Part shown: one piece after another, positions 1 to 6,903 of the stretch
How positions within the stretch are numbered: the stretch's first letter is position 1
Layout of the letters: every line of letters begins with the position of its first letter
Program-made: the position numbers and the translations under genes
Notes under the pieces: generated by a model
Databases searched by the model: none
What the model saw: the letters and a program-made list of their open reading frames with translations, nothing else
Told to the model about the DNA's origin: nothing
Source of the DNA: Burkholderiaceae bacterium
GTDB taxonomy: Bacteria; Pseudomonadota; Gammaproteobacteria; Burkholderiales; Burkholderiaceae_C
NCBI GenBank assembly: GCA_023262365.1
Contig: JALRBF010000147.1
Coordinates: forward strand, 1 to 19,502
DNA length: 19,502 nt
Direction: 5' to 3'

Positions 1-131
1 TGCTGGTCGTCGACCTGCCCCCGGGTACCGGAGACGTGGCGATCTCAGCCGGTCAGCTCATGCCTACCGCTGGCGTCATCGTGGTGACCACCCCGCAACC
101 AGCCGCCGCCGAGGTGGCGGTCCGCGCAGGC
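1..131 (+). CDS. Mrp/ApbC-type P-loop ATPase fragment (both ends missing; probably foreign to this contig)
   Basis: Reading from base 3, the frame gives a peptide containing VVDLPPGTGDVAIS followed by VIVVTTPQ and AAAEVAVRAG, then a chance stop at 138-140. DLPPGTGD and the TTPQ strand are hallmarks of the Mrp/NBP35 family, ATPases that carry and insert iron-sulfur clusters in the cytoplasm. The AISAGQL and AAAEVA stretches resemble actinobacterial Mrp proteins more than proteobacterial ones, which usually read IQLTLAQ and ALADVRKG there. Only about 43 of the roughly 360-380 residues of a full protein are present. Homology stops at the glycine at 129-131, where the sequence becomes the antisense of a TRAP permease gene. 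Family assignment is firm for so short a piece; the actinobacterial source and the artefactual join are inference. Confidence 0.72.
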
Positions 132-816
132 CACCCATGACGGTGAGCGCGGCATCGGTAAAAAACTGCGCCCCACCCACGCGGTTGAGCATGGTGCCAA
201 ACAGCACAAAGGCAATCACCACGGTGCTGGCAATTTGCAGCGGAATGCCCAGCACGCCGTTGACGTCAAGCGACAGGTAAGAGGCAACTTTGTCCCAGTC
301 TTGCGCGCGGCCGGCCAACCTGCCGGGTACGGCATCGCCAAACAAGGCGTAGGCCACAAAAATAGCCACCACCCACAGCAACGTCCAGCCCACCGTGCGG
401 CGCAACGCCTCAAGCGTCAGCGGCAGCAAAACCAGGCCGATGGCAACGGCCTGTGGCGGACGCAACAACACCAAGTCCACCAAGCTGGCGTAGCGCCACG
501 CCAAGAACCCACCACCGAGCAAGACCACCCCGGCGGCTAGCCAGTCATACCAGGGCGGCGCCACGGCGTGTGGCTGCCCGCGATGGTCTCGCGACAACAA
601 CGCCACGGCCACCGACAAAGCCAGAATCAAGCCCAAGAGCTGGGCGGGATAAAACGCCACGCCAAGCGCACGCGGTATATCAAGCGACCACGCCGCGGCC
701 AGCAGCACAATCAAGGCCGACAACACGGTACCCACCGATGAGAAAAACCCCTGCGGGGGCAGGGGCTGGGCCGGGTGGTTGACCCGCTGGGTAGGGGTCT
801 GGGAGTCAGGGGTCAT
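121..816 (-). CDS. TAXI-type TRAP transporter fused permease (4TM-12TM), N-terminal part only
   Basis: The first 232 codons match the N-terminal, DctQ-like section of fused TRAP permeases that work with TAXI binding proteins for sodium-coupled uptake across the inner membrane. After a hydrophilic N-terminus of about 25 residues come hydrophobic helices near 28-47, 56-75, 91-110, 119-138 and 145-160. The linker RAQDWDKVASYLSLDVNGVLGIPL precursor region and the entry to the DctM-like domain (VLFGTML, then GGAQFFTDAALTVMGGLRG, residues 214-232) follow. The related permease at the other end of this window continues after its own LRG with GPAHAAIVSSALFG, whereas here the frame runs into 14 residues encoded by the antisense of the Mrp fragment. 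The gene therefore lacks some 400 or more residues. The ATG at 816 lies 12 bases after the stop of the binding-protein gene, so the two form an operon. Confidence 0.85.
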
Positions 817-828
817 GCGCGGCGTGCG

Positions 829-1785
829 TTACTTCCAGATGCCCACTTCTTTGTAAAACTTAATGGCGCCCGGGTGATAGGGCACGCCACCACTGGGGCC
901 CACCATTTCTTTGGGATTAAACAAACGAAACGGCGGCAGCAGCTTACCAAGTTGGGCCGCGCCGTTGTACATGGCCTTGGCTACGTTGTAGGCCGCCTCG
1001 TCGGACATCTTCTCGCCCGAGGCAATCGCTTGCGGGTACGTCAACATCCACGTGGGCTCTTTTACCCCGGGGCCGGCGGCTGGGCCCGGATTAACCAAGG
1101 TGAGATACCCCACGGGCCAATGCTTACGAATTTTTTCTTCGCTATCGGGTTGCTTAATAATTTTCAGGGCGCGAATGCCGCCCACGGCGGCGTCGGCCTC
1201 GCGCACCTTGCCGGCGCCAAGCGCAAACATAAAGGCGTCGGCCGAACCCGACATGAACGCATTGGCCCCACCCACCACGCTGGGCACGGGCACGGGCTTG
1301 ATGTCGCTCTCGGTCATGTCGGCCGTGGCGTACATGGCCGCGTTTTGCGGGTTGATGGTTTTTTGTGCGGTGTAGCCTGCGGTCATGCGCTTGCCCTTGA
1401 GGTCGGCAATCGTTTGCATGTCGCTGTCCGCACGCACAAACATCGTCACGCGCAACGGGTAGTGCAGGGCCAACAAACGCAACCCCTTGTTGGCGCGTCC
1501 GGCAAACCACGCCTCACCCTTGTACGCGTAGCTCAGCTCTTGCAAGTTCACTGGCCCCATATCAAACTCACCGCTGCTGATGAGTGGCAGGTACTGGTTG
1601 GGGCTGGTGGCCGGTTGCACCGTGGCGTTGACACCCGACTCGTTGAGCACCTTGGCAATCGCCGTGCCAATGCTGTGGTAGATCGCACCCGGGTTGGACG
1701 TGGCGATGGAGATTTGTTGTGCCGATGCCCCGGCGGCCGCTAAGCCGAGCACGGCGCCTGCCAACATGGTCGGGATACGTTTCAT
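829..1785 (-). CDS. TAXI family TRAP transporter solute-binding protein
   Basis: This 318-residue protein has a signal peptide (MKR, a hydrophobic stretch, then a predicted cut after GASA around residue 22). It continues with QISIATSNPGAIYHSIGTAIAKVLN, the characteristic start of mature TAXI binding proteins (IATG-x-GG-x-YY-x-IG in the family). TAXI proteins are periplasmic receptors that deliver ligands, often organic or amino acids, to a fused TRAP permease. Length fits the family (about 310-330). The ATG at 1785 is supported by an AGGAG ribosome site (complement of 1793-1797) seven bases upstream. The permease gene follows after 12 bases. The ligand cannot be read from the sequence; a divergent ThDP enzyme and nearby hydroxylases suggest an aromatic or keto acid, which is inference. 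Confidence 0.92.
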   Translation of the reverse strand: MKRIPTMLAGAVLGLAAAGASAQQISIATSNPGAIYHSIGTAIAKVLNESGVNATVQPATSPNQYLPLISSGEFDMGPVNLQELSYAYKGEAWFAGRANKGLRLLALHYPLRVTMFVRADSDMQTIADLKGKRMTAGYTAQKTINPQNAAMYATADMTESDIKPVPVPSVVGGANAFMSGSADAFMFALGAGKVREADAAVGGIRALKIIKQPDSEEKIRKHWPVGYLTLVNPGPAAGPGVKEPTWMLTYPQAIASGEKMSDEAAYNVAKAMYNGAAQLGKLLPPFRLFNPKEMVGPSGGVPYHPGAIKFYKEVGIWK

Positions 1786-1828
1786 TGTGTGTCTCCTATG
1801 TCAGGGGGTTTTGTCTCGAGTACGCTTG

Positions 1829-1857
1829 ATAATACACGCCACTGCCACGATGACCAA
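1829..1857 (-). promoter_or_regulatory. Candidate sigma-70 promoter for the TAXI binding-protein operon
   Basis: On the minus strand a TTGGTC element (complement of 1852-1857) is separated by 17 bases from TATTAT (complement of 1829-1834), a one-mismatch -10 box. Transcription would begin near 1822, giving a leader of about 36 bases with an AGGAG ribosome site. The same AT-rich patch reads GATAAT on the plus strand at 1828-1833, so the divergent ThDP enzyme gene may have an overlapping promoter, but no convincing -35 box is visible for it. The -35 match is weak (3 of 6). Confidence 0.4.
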
Positions 1858-1878
1858 ACACTTTGGTGACTTGCTGCC

Positions 1879-3567
1879 ATGACCCGTGATAACCCTAGCT
1901 TACAAACCGCTGCGGCCCATTTGCTGTACCAAATGAAACGCAGTGGCGTTGATCATTTGCTGGCCAACCCTGGAACCGACTTTCCCTCCATCATCGAGGC
2001 CTTGAGCGCCGATGCGCAATCGGGGGCCATGCCAAAGGCCCTAGCCATTCATCACGAAAACGTGGCGGTGGGCATGGCGCATGGTTATCACTTGGTCTCG
2101 GGCAAGATGGCGGCGGTGATGGTGCATGTGAATGTGGGTTTGGCCAACTGCACCATGGGCGCGCTCAATGCCGCCGCCTCACAGGTTCCCATGTTGCTCA
2201 TGTCGGGCCGCTCGCCCATCACCGAAACAGGCCGTCACGGCAGCCGCCAAACGCCCATTCATTGGGGTCAAGAAATGTTCAACCAGGCCTCATTGGTGCA
2301 AGAGGCCACCAAATGGACGTACGAGCTGCGCTACCCCGAGCAAGCGGCCACGGTGGTGCAGCGCGCGGTCTCGATTGCCCAGGCAGCACCGCCGGCGCCG
2401 GTGTACGTGAGCCTGCCGCGCGAGGTGTTGGCCGAGCCGGTGGCGCATGAACTTGCGCCACCAGTGGTGCATGAGGCATGGGGCACACCGCCCAACCCGC
2501 AAGCCCTGGAGCAAGCGGCCAAAGCGCTGGCCCAGGCGCAGCGCGTGGTGGTGGTGGTACAGCGCACCCCGGCCACCGGCCATGTGGCGCAGTTGGCCGA
2601 GCTGCTCAGCGAAACCGCTTGGGGGGCAGTGGAGTTTTGGCCCACCGCCAATGCACTGGCCACCGACCATCCGTCGCATCTGGGTTTTGAACCCGCGGCG
2701 GTGTTGTCTCAAGCCGATGCCATTCTTACCATCGGCGCCATGGTGCCGTGGACGCCACTGGAGGCGGCACCGCCGCAAGCCCATGTGGTTGCGCTGGGTC
2801 TGGACCCGCTGGATGAGGGCATTCCGTACAAAGGCTTTCGCGCCAACCTTAACCTGCGTGCCGATCCCAACTTGGCGGTTCCTGCTTTGCGCGCGGCGCT
2901 GCGCCCCTTGCTGGATGAGCAAGCGGTGGCCAAGCGGCGGCAGTGGCTGGCTACCACGCGCCAAGCGCAACGCCAAGGTGTGCAGCAGGCGCTGGATGAG
3001 GCCGAGCGCGGTGTGATGACGCCGGCTTTTGTCAGCCACGTCTTGGCCGACGAAGCGGGCGTTGAGGCCGCCTTGTTTGCCGAGCTGGGCCCGGTTCCTG
3101 GGGCCATGGATTTGTCGCGCCACGGGCAGCTGCACTGGACACCACTGTCGGGCGGGTTGGGCTGGGGCTTGCCGGCGGCCCTGGGCGCCAAACTGGCGCA
3201 GCCCGAGCGCACGGTGGTGGCGGCGGTGGGCGATGGGTCGTACCTGTTTGCCAACCCGTCGGCTTGCCATCAGGTGGCCGCCAGCCACGACTTACCCGTG
3301 TTAACCGTGGTTTTTAACAACGGGCGTTGGCAAGCAGTGAAGCGGGCCACGCTGAGCATGTACCCCAGTGGCGAGGCCTCGGCGCTGGCCCCCATGCCCT
3401 TAACTGCGTTGGGGCCACCACCCGATTACTGTGCGGTGGCACGCGCCCACGGCGCCTATGCCGAGCAGGTGGCCCAACCCAGCGCGCTGCGCGAGGCCAT
3501 TGGGCGCGCCTTGCATGAGGTGCAGCACAACCGGCGCCAGGCCCTACTCGACGTGTTGTTGCCCTAG
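1879..3567 (+). CDS. ThDP-dependent enzyme, acetolactate synthase / benzoylformate decarboxylase superfamily
   Basis: This 562-residue protein has the three-domain plan of ThDP-dependent decarboxylases and ligases. The N-terminal PYR domain carries the cofactor-activating glutamate in HHENVAVGMAHGY (E60). The C-terminal PP domain has the metal/ThDP motif GDGSYLFANP starting at residue 451 and ending with NN at 480-481. The family cleaves or joins carbon-carbon bonds next to a carbonyl, often by decarboxylating 2-keto acids, in the cytoplasm. It resembles the group annotated as thiamine-pyrophosphate-requiring proteins rather than biosynthetic IlvB, and no small subunit (IlvH/IlvN) is adjacent, so catabolic use is likelier. 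The ATG at 1879 has only a weak GGTGA site 9 bases upstream. It is divergent from a TAXI binding protein and its TAG overlaps the stop of the convergent FAD hydroxylase. Substrate unknown. Confidence 0.88.
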   Translation: MTRDNPSLQTAAAHLLYQMKRSGVDHLLANPGTDFPSIIEALSADAQSGAMPKALAIHHENVAVGMAHGYHLVSGKMAAVMVHVNVGLANCTMGALNAAASQVPMLLMSGRSPITETGRHGSRQTPIHWGQEMFNQASLVQEATKWTYELRYPEQAATVVQRAVSIAQAAPPAPVYVSLPREVLAEPVAHELAPPVVHEAWGTPPNPQALEQAAKALAQAQRVVVVVQRTPATGHVAQLAELLSETAWGAVEFWPTANALATDHPSHLGFEPAAVLSQADAILTIGAMVPWTPLEAAPPQAHVVALGLDPLDEGIPYKGFRANLNLRADPNLAVPALRAALRPLLDEQAVAKRRQWLATTRQAQRQGVQQALDEAERGVMTPAFVSHVLADEAGVEAALFAELGPVPGAMDLSRHGQLHWTPLSGGLGWGLPAALGAKLAQPERTVVAAVGDGSYLFANPSACHQVAASHDLPVLTVVFNNGRWQAVKRATLSMYPSGEASALAPMPLTALGPPPDYCAVARAHGAYAEQVAQPSALREAIGRALHEVQHNRRQALLDVLLP

Positions 3568-5207
3568 GCCAGGGCGCGGCCCGTTAAGGTATGCCACAGC
3601 GCCTGTGGCGCAGCCGGGTCATGCTGGGCACGCCACGCCACGTGTTGGTCGGGGCGCACCACGTACAGCGCGTGGTCGTGCAGTGAAGAAGGCGCCAAGT
3701 CCAGCACGGTAAGCGGCACCTTGGCCTCGTGCGCGGCTTGCAACAAGCCCGCACCTTGGTGGGGTTGGGTTCGCACCAAGGTGTAGCCCGGGCCCAGGTG
3801 GTCGTAAAGCGAGGAACCGTCGGGCATCACCACGTGCGCAAAGCGACACCCAGGCACAGTCGATGGCGTGTACTCGGCCATGCTGTAGCCCGGGGGCGGT
3901 TCATCGTCGTACACCACCAGGGGCGAGTGGTCGTAGTAGTAGCCAAAGTTTAGGCCCGCGCAGCAGTACTGCGGCGTATTCAGGGCTGCGGTTTGTGCGC
4001 CATACGCTTGCCTTGCGGCCGCGCCCTCGGGGGTGGCGTCTTCAATGGTGGGCGGTACCGCTGCGCGGTTTTTGATCATGGTCTCGGCCGTGCGCATGGC
4101 CTGATGCGAGACTTGTTCGGTAATGGGCAAGCGCTCGGCCTGATAGGCTTGCAGCGCCTCCGGGGCAAGCCAGCCGTGCAACACACCGTCAAGCAGCCAC
4201 GTCAGGCCGGTGGCGTCGGCAATGCCCGCGTTCATGCCGTAGCCGGCCATGGGCACCCACAAATGCGCCGAGTCGCCCGCCAAAAAAATGCGGCCATGCG
4301 CCATCTTGTTGGCCATTAGACGCTTGCCCGTCCAGTCCTCTACGCGTAACACGGTGTACCGAAAATCTTTGTCCACACCCAAAATCGTGCGCAAGCAGGC
4401 GTCACGGTCAACGGTGTCGAAGGTTTCGCCTGGCAGCACGTAGTTGTGTACCAAAAAGCGGTCGTCGTTGTCGATGGTGTAAATGGTGCCGCAGCGGCGC
4501 AAGTTGATGTTCAAAATGCCCCAAGCGGCCTCGCTGCGCATCATTTGGGTTAGACCTGGGGCATGAATAAAGGTGGACTGTACGTGTTGAATCAAGGGGT
4601 CGCCCTCGAGCACAGCGCCTATGTGTTTGCGCACCAACGAGCTGCCGCCATCGCAGCCAATGAGGTACGCCGCCTCCAGCGTGCGCGTGGCGCCTTGCGA
4701 GCGCACGGTGGCGCATACCCCTTGGTCGTTGTCGGTTAACTCAATCAGCTCGGTGTCCAAACACAGGGTCAGCCCGGGCGTGCGCGCGGCCACGCGGTGC
4801 AATATGGGCTCAAGAAAAATTTGATTCATGCGATGCGGTGGCTCCACCGTGGGCCATCCCGTATCGGGGCCGGGGTCGCCGCGTTGCCGCCCGCCTCGCC
4901 CCGGAATGGGGATGCGCCCCATGTCAGCGCCCACGGCGTTAAGACGTATGGCCACGTCGTGGGGAAAATCGTCATGAAAACCCGCGCCGCGCACCTCATG
5001 GGCAAACCCAAGGCGGCGAAAAATCTCCATGCTTCGCGCCGCGATGTGGTTGCAGCGCACCGTAAGCGAGTCGGGCGTGGCGCGCCGCTCAATCACCGTC
5101 ACGGGCACGCCGCGTTGCGCCAAATCAATCGCCGCCACCAGGCCCACGGGCCCAGCGCCCACAATGAGCACGCGTTGACTTACGGACTGAAGGGATGCTT
5201 GTTTCAT
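3564..5207 (-). CDS. FAD-dependent aromatic hydroxylase (PHBH fold) with C-terminal thioredoxin-like domain
   Basis: This is a 547-residue group A flavoprotein monooxygenase, using FAD, NAD(P)H and oxygen to hydroxylate an aromatic ring in the cytoplasm. Visible motifs in order are GAGPVG at 17-22 (FAD dinucleotide fold), GCDGGSS at about 184-189 (DG motif) and the GDSAH motif at 311-315 followed by GYGMNAGIADATGLTWLL. A C-terminal domain of about 90 residues contains PDGSSLYDHLG and ends near YVVRPDQHVAW; it is the redox-inactive thioredoxin-like domain of MhpA, phenol hydroxylase and aklavinone hydroxylase relatives. I prefer the ATG at 5207 over one at 5240: the FAD motif then sits at the usual distance from the N-terminus, an AGGTTG site lies just upstream, and no ribosome site precedes 5240. 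The gene is divergent from a second hydroxylase. Family firm; substrate unknown. Confidence 0.9.
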   Translation of the reverse strand: MKQASLQSVSQRVLIVGAGPVGLVAAIDLAQRGVPVTVIERRATPDSLTVRCNHIAARSMEIFRRLGFAHEVRGAGFHDDFPHDVAIRLNAVGADMGRIPIPGRGGRQRGDPGPDTGWPTVEPPHRMNQIFLEPILHRVAARTPGLTLCLDTELIELTDNDQGVCATVRSQGATRTLEAAYLIGCDGGSSLVRKHIGAVLEGDPLIQHVQSTFIHAPGLTQMMRSEAAWGILNINLRRCGTIYTIDNDDRFLVHNYVLPGETFDTVDRDACLRTILGVDKDFRYTVLRVEDWTGKRLMANKMAHGRIFLAGDSAHLWVPMAGYGMNAGIADATGLTWLLDGVLHGWLAPEALQAYQAERLPITEQVSHQAMRTAETMIKNRAAVPPTIEDATPEGAAARQAYGAQTAALNTPQYCCAGLNFGYYYDHSPLVVYDDEPPPGYSMAEYTPSTVPGCRFAHVVMPDGSSLYDHLGPGYTLVRTQPHQGAGLLQAAHEAKVPLTVLDLAPSSLHDHALYVVRPDQHVAWRAQHDPAAPQALWHTLTGRALA

Positions 5208-5227
5208 GTGACAACCTGTGGCGATGA

Positions 5228-5289
5228 ACTCGTTTACCATCGCCGCGCCGGGTGGTCGCAGCCAAGCGGCGCCAGCGCAGCAAACGAGT
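5228..5289. repeat. 8-base inverted repeat in the divergent intergenic region
   Basis: ACTCGTTT at 5228-5235 and its exact complement AAACGAGT at 5282-5289 flank a 46-base spacer in the 95-base gap between the two divergent hydroxylase genes. The arms lie 20 bases before the minus-strand start (5207) and 13 bases before the plus-strand start (5303), close to symmetrical. They could be half-operators of a regulator acting on both genes. A pair this short is expected by chance at roughly the few-percent level in such a gap, so this is a candidate only. No clear -35/-10 pair was found here for either gene. Confidence 0.3.
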
Positions 5290-5290
5290 A

Positions 5291-5296
5291 AAGGAA
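5291..5296 (+). promoter_or_regulatory. Ribosome binding site fixing the start of the plus-strand hydroxylase
   Basis: AAGGAA ends six bases before the ATG at 5303. The in-frame ATG at 5252 has no such site and would add 17 arginine- and lysine-rich residues in front of the FAD-binding fold. The site therefore supports 5303 as the start. Confidence 0.75.
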
Positions 5297-5302
5297 CGGT
5301 TC

Positions 5303-6892
5303 ATGGTAGACCAAATAACCGCTGACGTGGCCATTGCCGGGGCTGGACCGGTTGGGCTTGGGTTGGCCATTGATCTGGCGCAGCAAGGCAAGTCGGTGGT
5401 GTTGTTGGAGAAAACCACCCAACTGCATCGCATTCCCAAGGGCCAAAGCCTTACGCAGCGCACGGGTGAGCATTTTCGGCGCTGGGGCATTGCGCAGGCG
5501 GTGCGCGACGCAAGCCCCATTCCGCCGGCCTTTGGCAACGCCGGGCTGATTGCCTACGGGCAACTGCTGGGCAACCACTACCACGACTGGTTTCAACGCA
5601 GCAAGGTGCGGCCGTATTACTTTGCTGACAACGAGCGGCTGCCACAATATTTGCTGGAAGACGTGATGCGCCAGCGCGCCAGCGAGCTGCCAGGCGTTCG
5701 CTTAATCACGGGGGCCAGTGTCACGGGCGTGACGCAAGACGCCACCGCTGCCACACTTGCGTACCAATCGGCCGATGCATCGAGTCAGGGCCAAGTGAAG
5801 GCCGCCTATGCCGTGGGCTGCGACGGGGCACGCTCGGTGGTGCGCGAACTCGCAGGCATTGAGCAAGACACCGACCACCAAGGGCCACGCATGGCTTTGT
5901 TGGTGTTTCGCTCGGTTGAGCTCGATGGGCTGCTGGCGCGTTATCCGGGTAAGACGATTTTTAACGTCATGAGCCCTGCGCTGGACGGGTACTGGCAATT
6001 TTTGGGGCGCGTGGATTTACAAGGCGGCTGGTTTTACCACGCCCCGGTGCCCGAACACGCCACCAAAGACAACTTTGACTTTGCTGCGTATTTGTACGAC
6101 GTGGTGGGCGCGCGCTTTGACGTGACGTTTGAGCACATCGGGTTTTGGGACTTGCGCATCTCCATGGCCAATCGCTACCAAAACGGGCGCGTGTTCATTG
6201 CCGGTGACGCAGCGCACAGCCACCCGCCGTATGGTGGTTATGGCGTCAACACGGGTTTTGAAGACGCCACCAACCTCAGCTGGAAGCTCGTGGCGTGTTT
6301 AAACGGCTGGGGCGGGCCGCACCTGCTGCCAAGCTACACCACCGAGCGTTTGCCGGTGTTCAAGTCGGTTTCACAAGACTTTATTGGGCGCATGATTGCC
6401 GACTTTAGCGATTTTTGTGCCCGGCATGACCCGCAACGCGACCGCCAGGCGTTTGAACAAGCGTGGCAACAACGCACGCGCGCCGACGACATCGACGTAA
6501 CCGAATTTCTGCCGCACTACGCGGGCTCGCCGCTGGTGGCTGGCCAGGCGGGTGCGCAATCGGGGGCCAAAGGCAAGCACACGGTGCGAGCACAGGCCGG
6601 CTACCACCTCGCACCCCAGCCGCTGCCGGATGGCAGCGACTTGTGGGACCACCTGGGCGGCGCCTTTGTGTTGCTTAATTTTGGCCAAAGCCCCGCCACG
6701 GGCGAAGCCTTTGAGGCCGCCGCGCAAGCCATGGGCGTGCCGCTGCGTCATGCGCACCATCCCAGCGCCGCGTTGCGTGAGGCCTACGGCTGCAACAGTG
6801 TGTTGGTGCGGCCCGATTTGTTTGTGGCGTGGGTTGAGCAGAGCGAGGCGGTTGACGCCGCGCAGATGGTGGCCCAGGCCGTGGGCGCCTAA
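5303..6892 (+). CDS. FAD-dependent aromatic hydroxylase (MhpA / aklavinone-hydroxylase-like) with C-terminal thioredoxin-like domain
   Basis: This 529-residue PHBH-fold monooxygenase shows GAGPVG at 13-18, VGCDGARSVVRELAG at about 171-185 (DG motif) and GDAAHSHPPYGGYGVNTGFEDA from 301 (FAD ribityl-binding GD motif). In many relatives the last stretch reads HPPTGGQGLNTGIQDA. The C-terminal domain reads PDGSDLWDHLG and later VLVRPDLFVAWVEQ, closely patterned on the C-terminus of the divergent hydroxylase, so both belong to the branch with a thioredoxin-like extension. The family inserts one oxygen atom into phenolic or polyketide-like aromatics using NAD(P)H. The stop at 6890-6892 is 11 bases from the convergent gamma-glutamyltransferase stop, with no hairpin terminator visible between them. 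The exact substrate is not readable. Confidence 0.9.
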   Translation: MVDQITADVAIAGAGPVGLGLAIDLAQQGKSVVLLEKTTQLHRIPKGQSLTQRTGEHFRRWGIAQAVRDASPIPPAFGNAGLIAYGQLLGNHYHDWFQRSKVRPYYFADNERLPQYLLEDVMRQRASELPGVRLITGASVTGVTQDATAATLAYQSADASSQGQVKAAYAVGCDGARSVVRELAGIEQDTDHQGPRMALLVFRSVELDGLLARYPGKTIFNVMSPALDGYWQFLGRVDLQGGWFYHAPVPEHATKDNFDFAAYLYDVVGARFDVTFEHIGFWDLRISMANRYQNGRVFIAGDAAHSHPPYGGYGVNTGFEDATNLSWKLVACLNGWGGPHLLPSYTTERLPVFKSVSQDFIGRMIADFSDFCARHDPQRDRQAFEQAWQQRTRADDIDVTEFLPHYAGSPLVAGQAGAQSGAKGKHTVRAQAGYHLAPQPLPDGSDLWDHLGGAFVLLNFGQSPATGEAFEAAAQAMGVPLRHAHHPSAALREAYGCNSVLVRPDLFVAWVEQSEAVDAAQMVAQAVGA

Positions 6893-6903
6893 GGCGCGCC
6901 ACC

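Noticed and set aside
121..816. The two TAXI permease pieces at opposite ends being halves of one gene on a circular molecule
   Set aside because: The pieces overlap in family alignment around the LRG region and differ in sequence there, so they are separate paralogues.
775..1743. A 322-codon plus-strand frame over the TAXI binding-protein gene
   Set aside because: Antisense shadow; the minus-strand protein has a signal peptide, ribosome site and family motifs, while this one has only His/Gly/Arg-rich low-complexity content.
2290..3288. A 332-codon minus-strand frame inside the ThDP enzyme gene
   Set aside because: Antisense shadow of a gene with intact E60 and GDG motifs; composition is atypical for a real protein.
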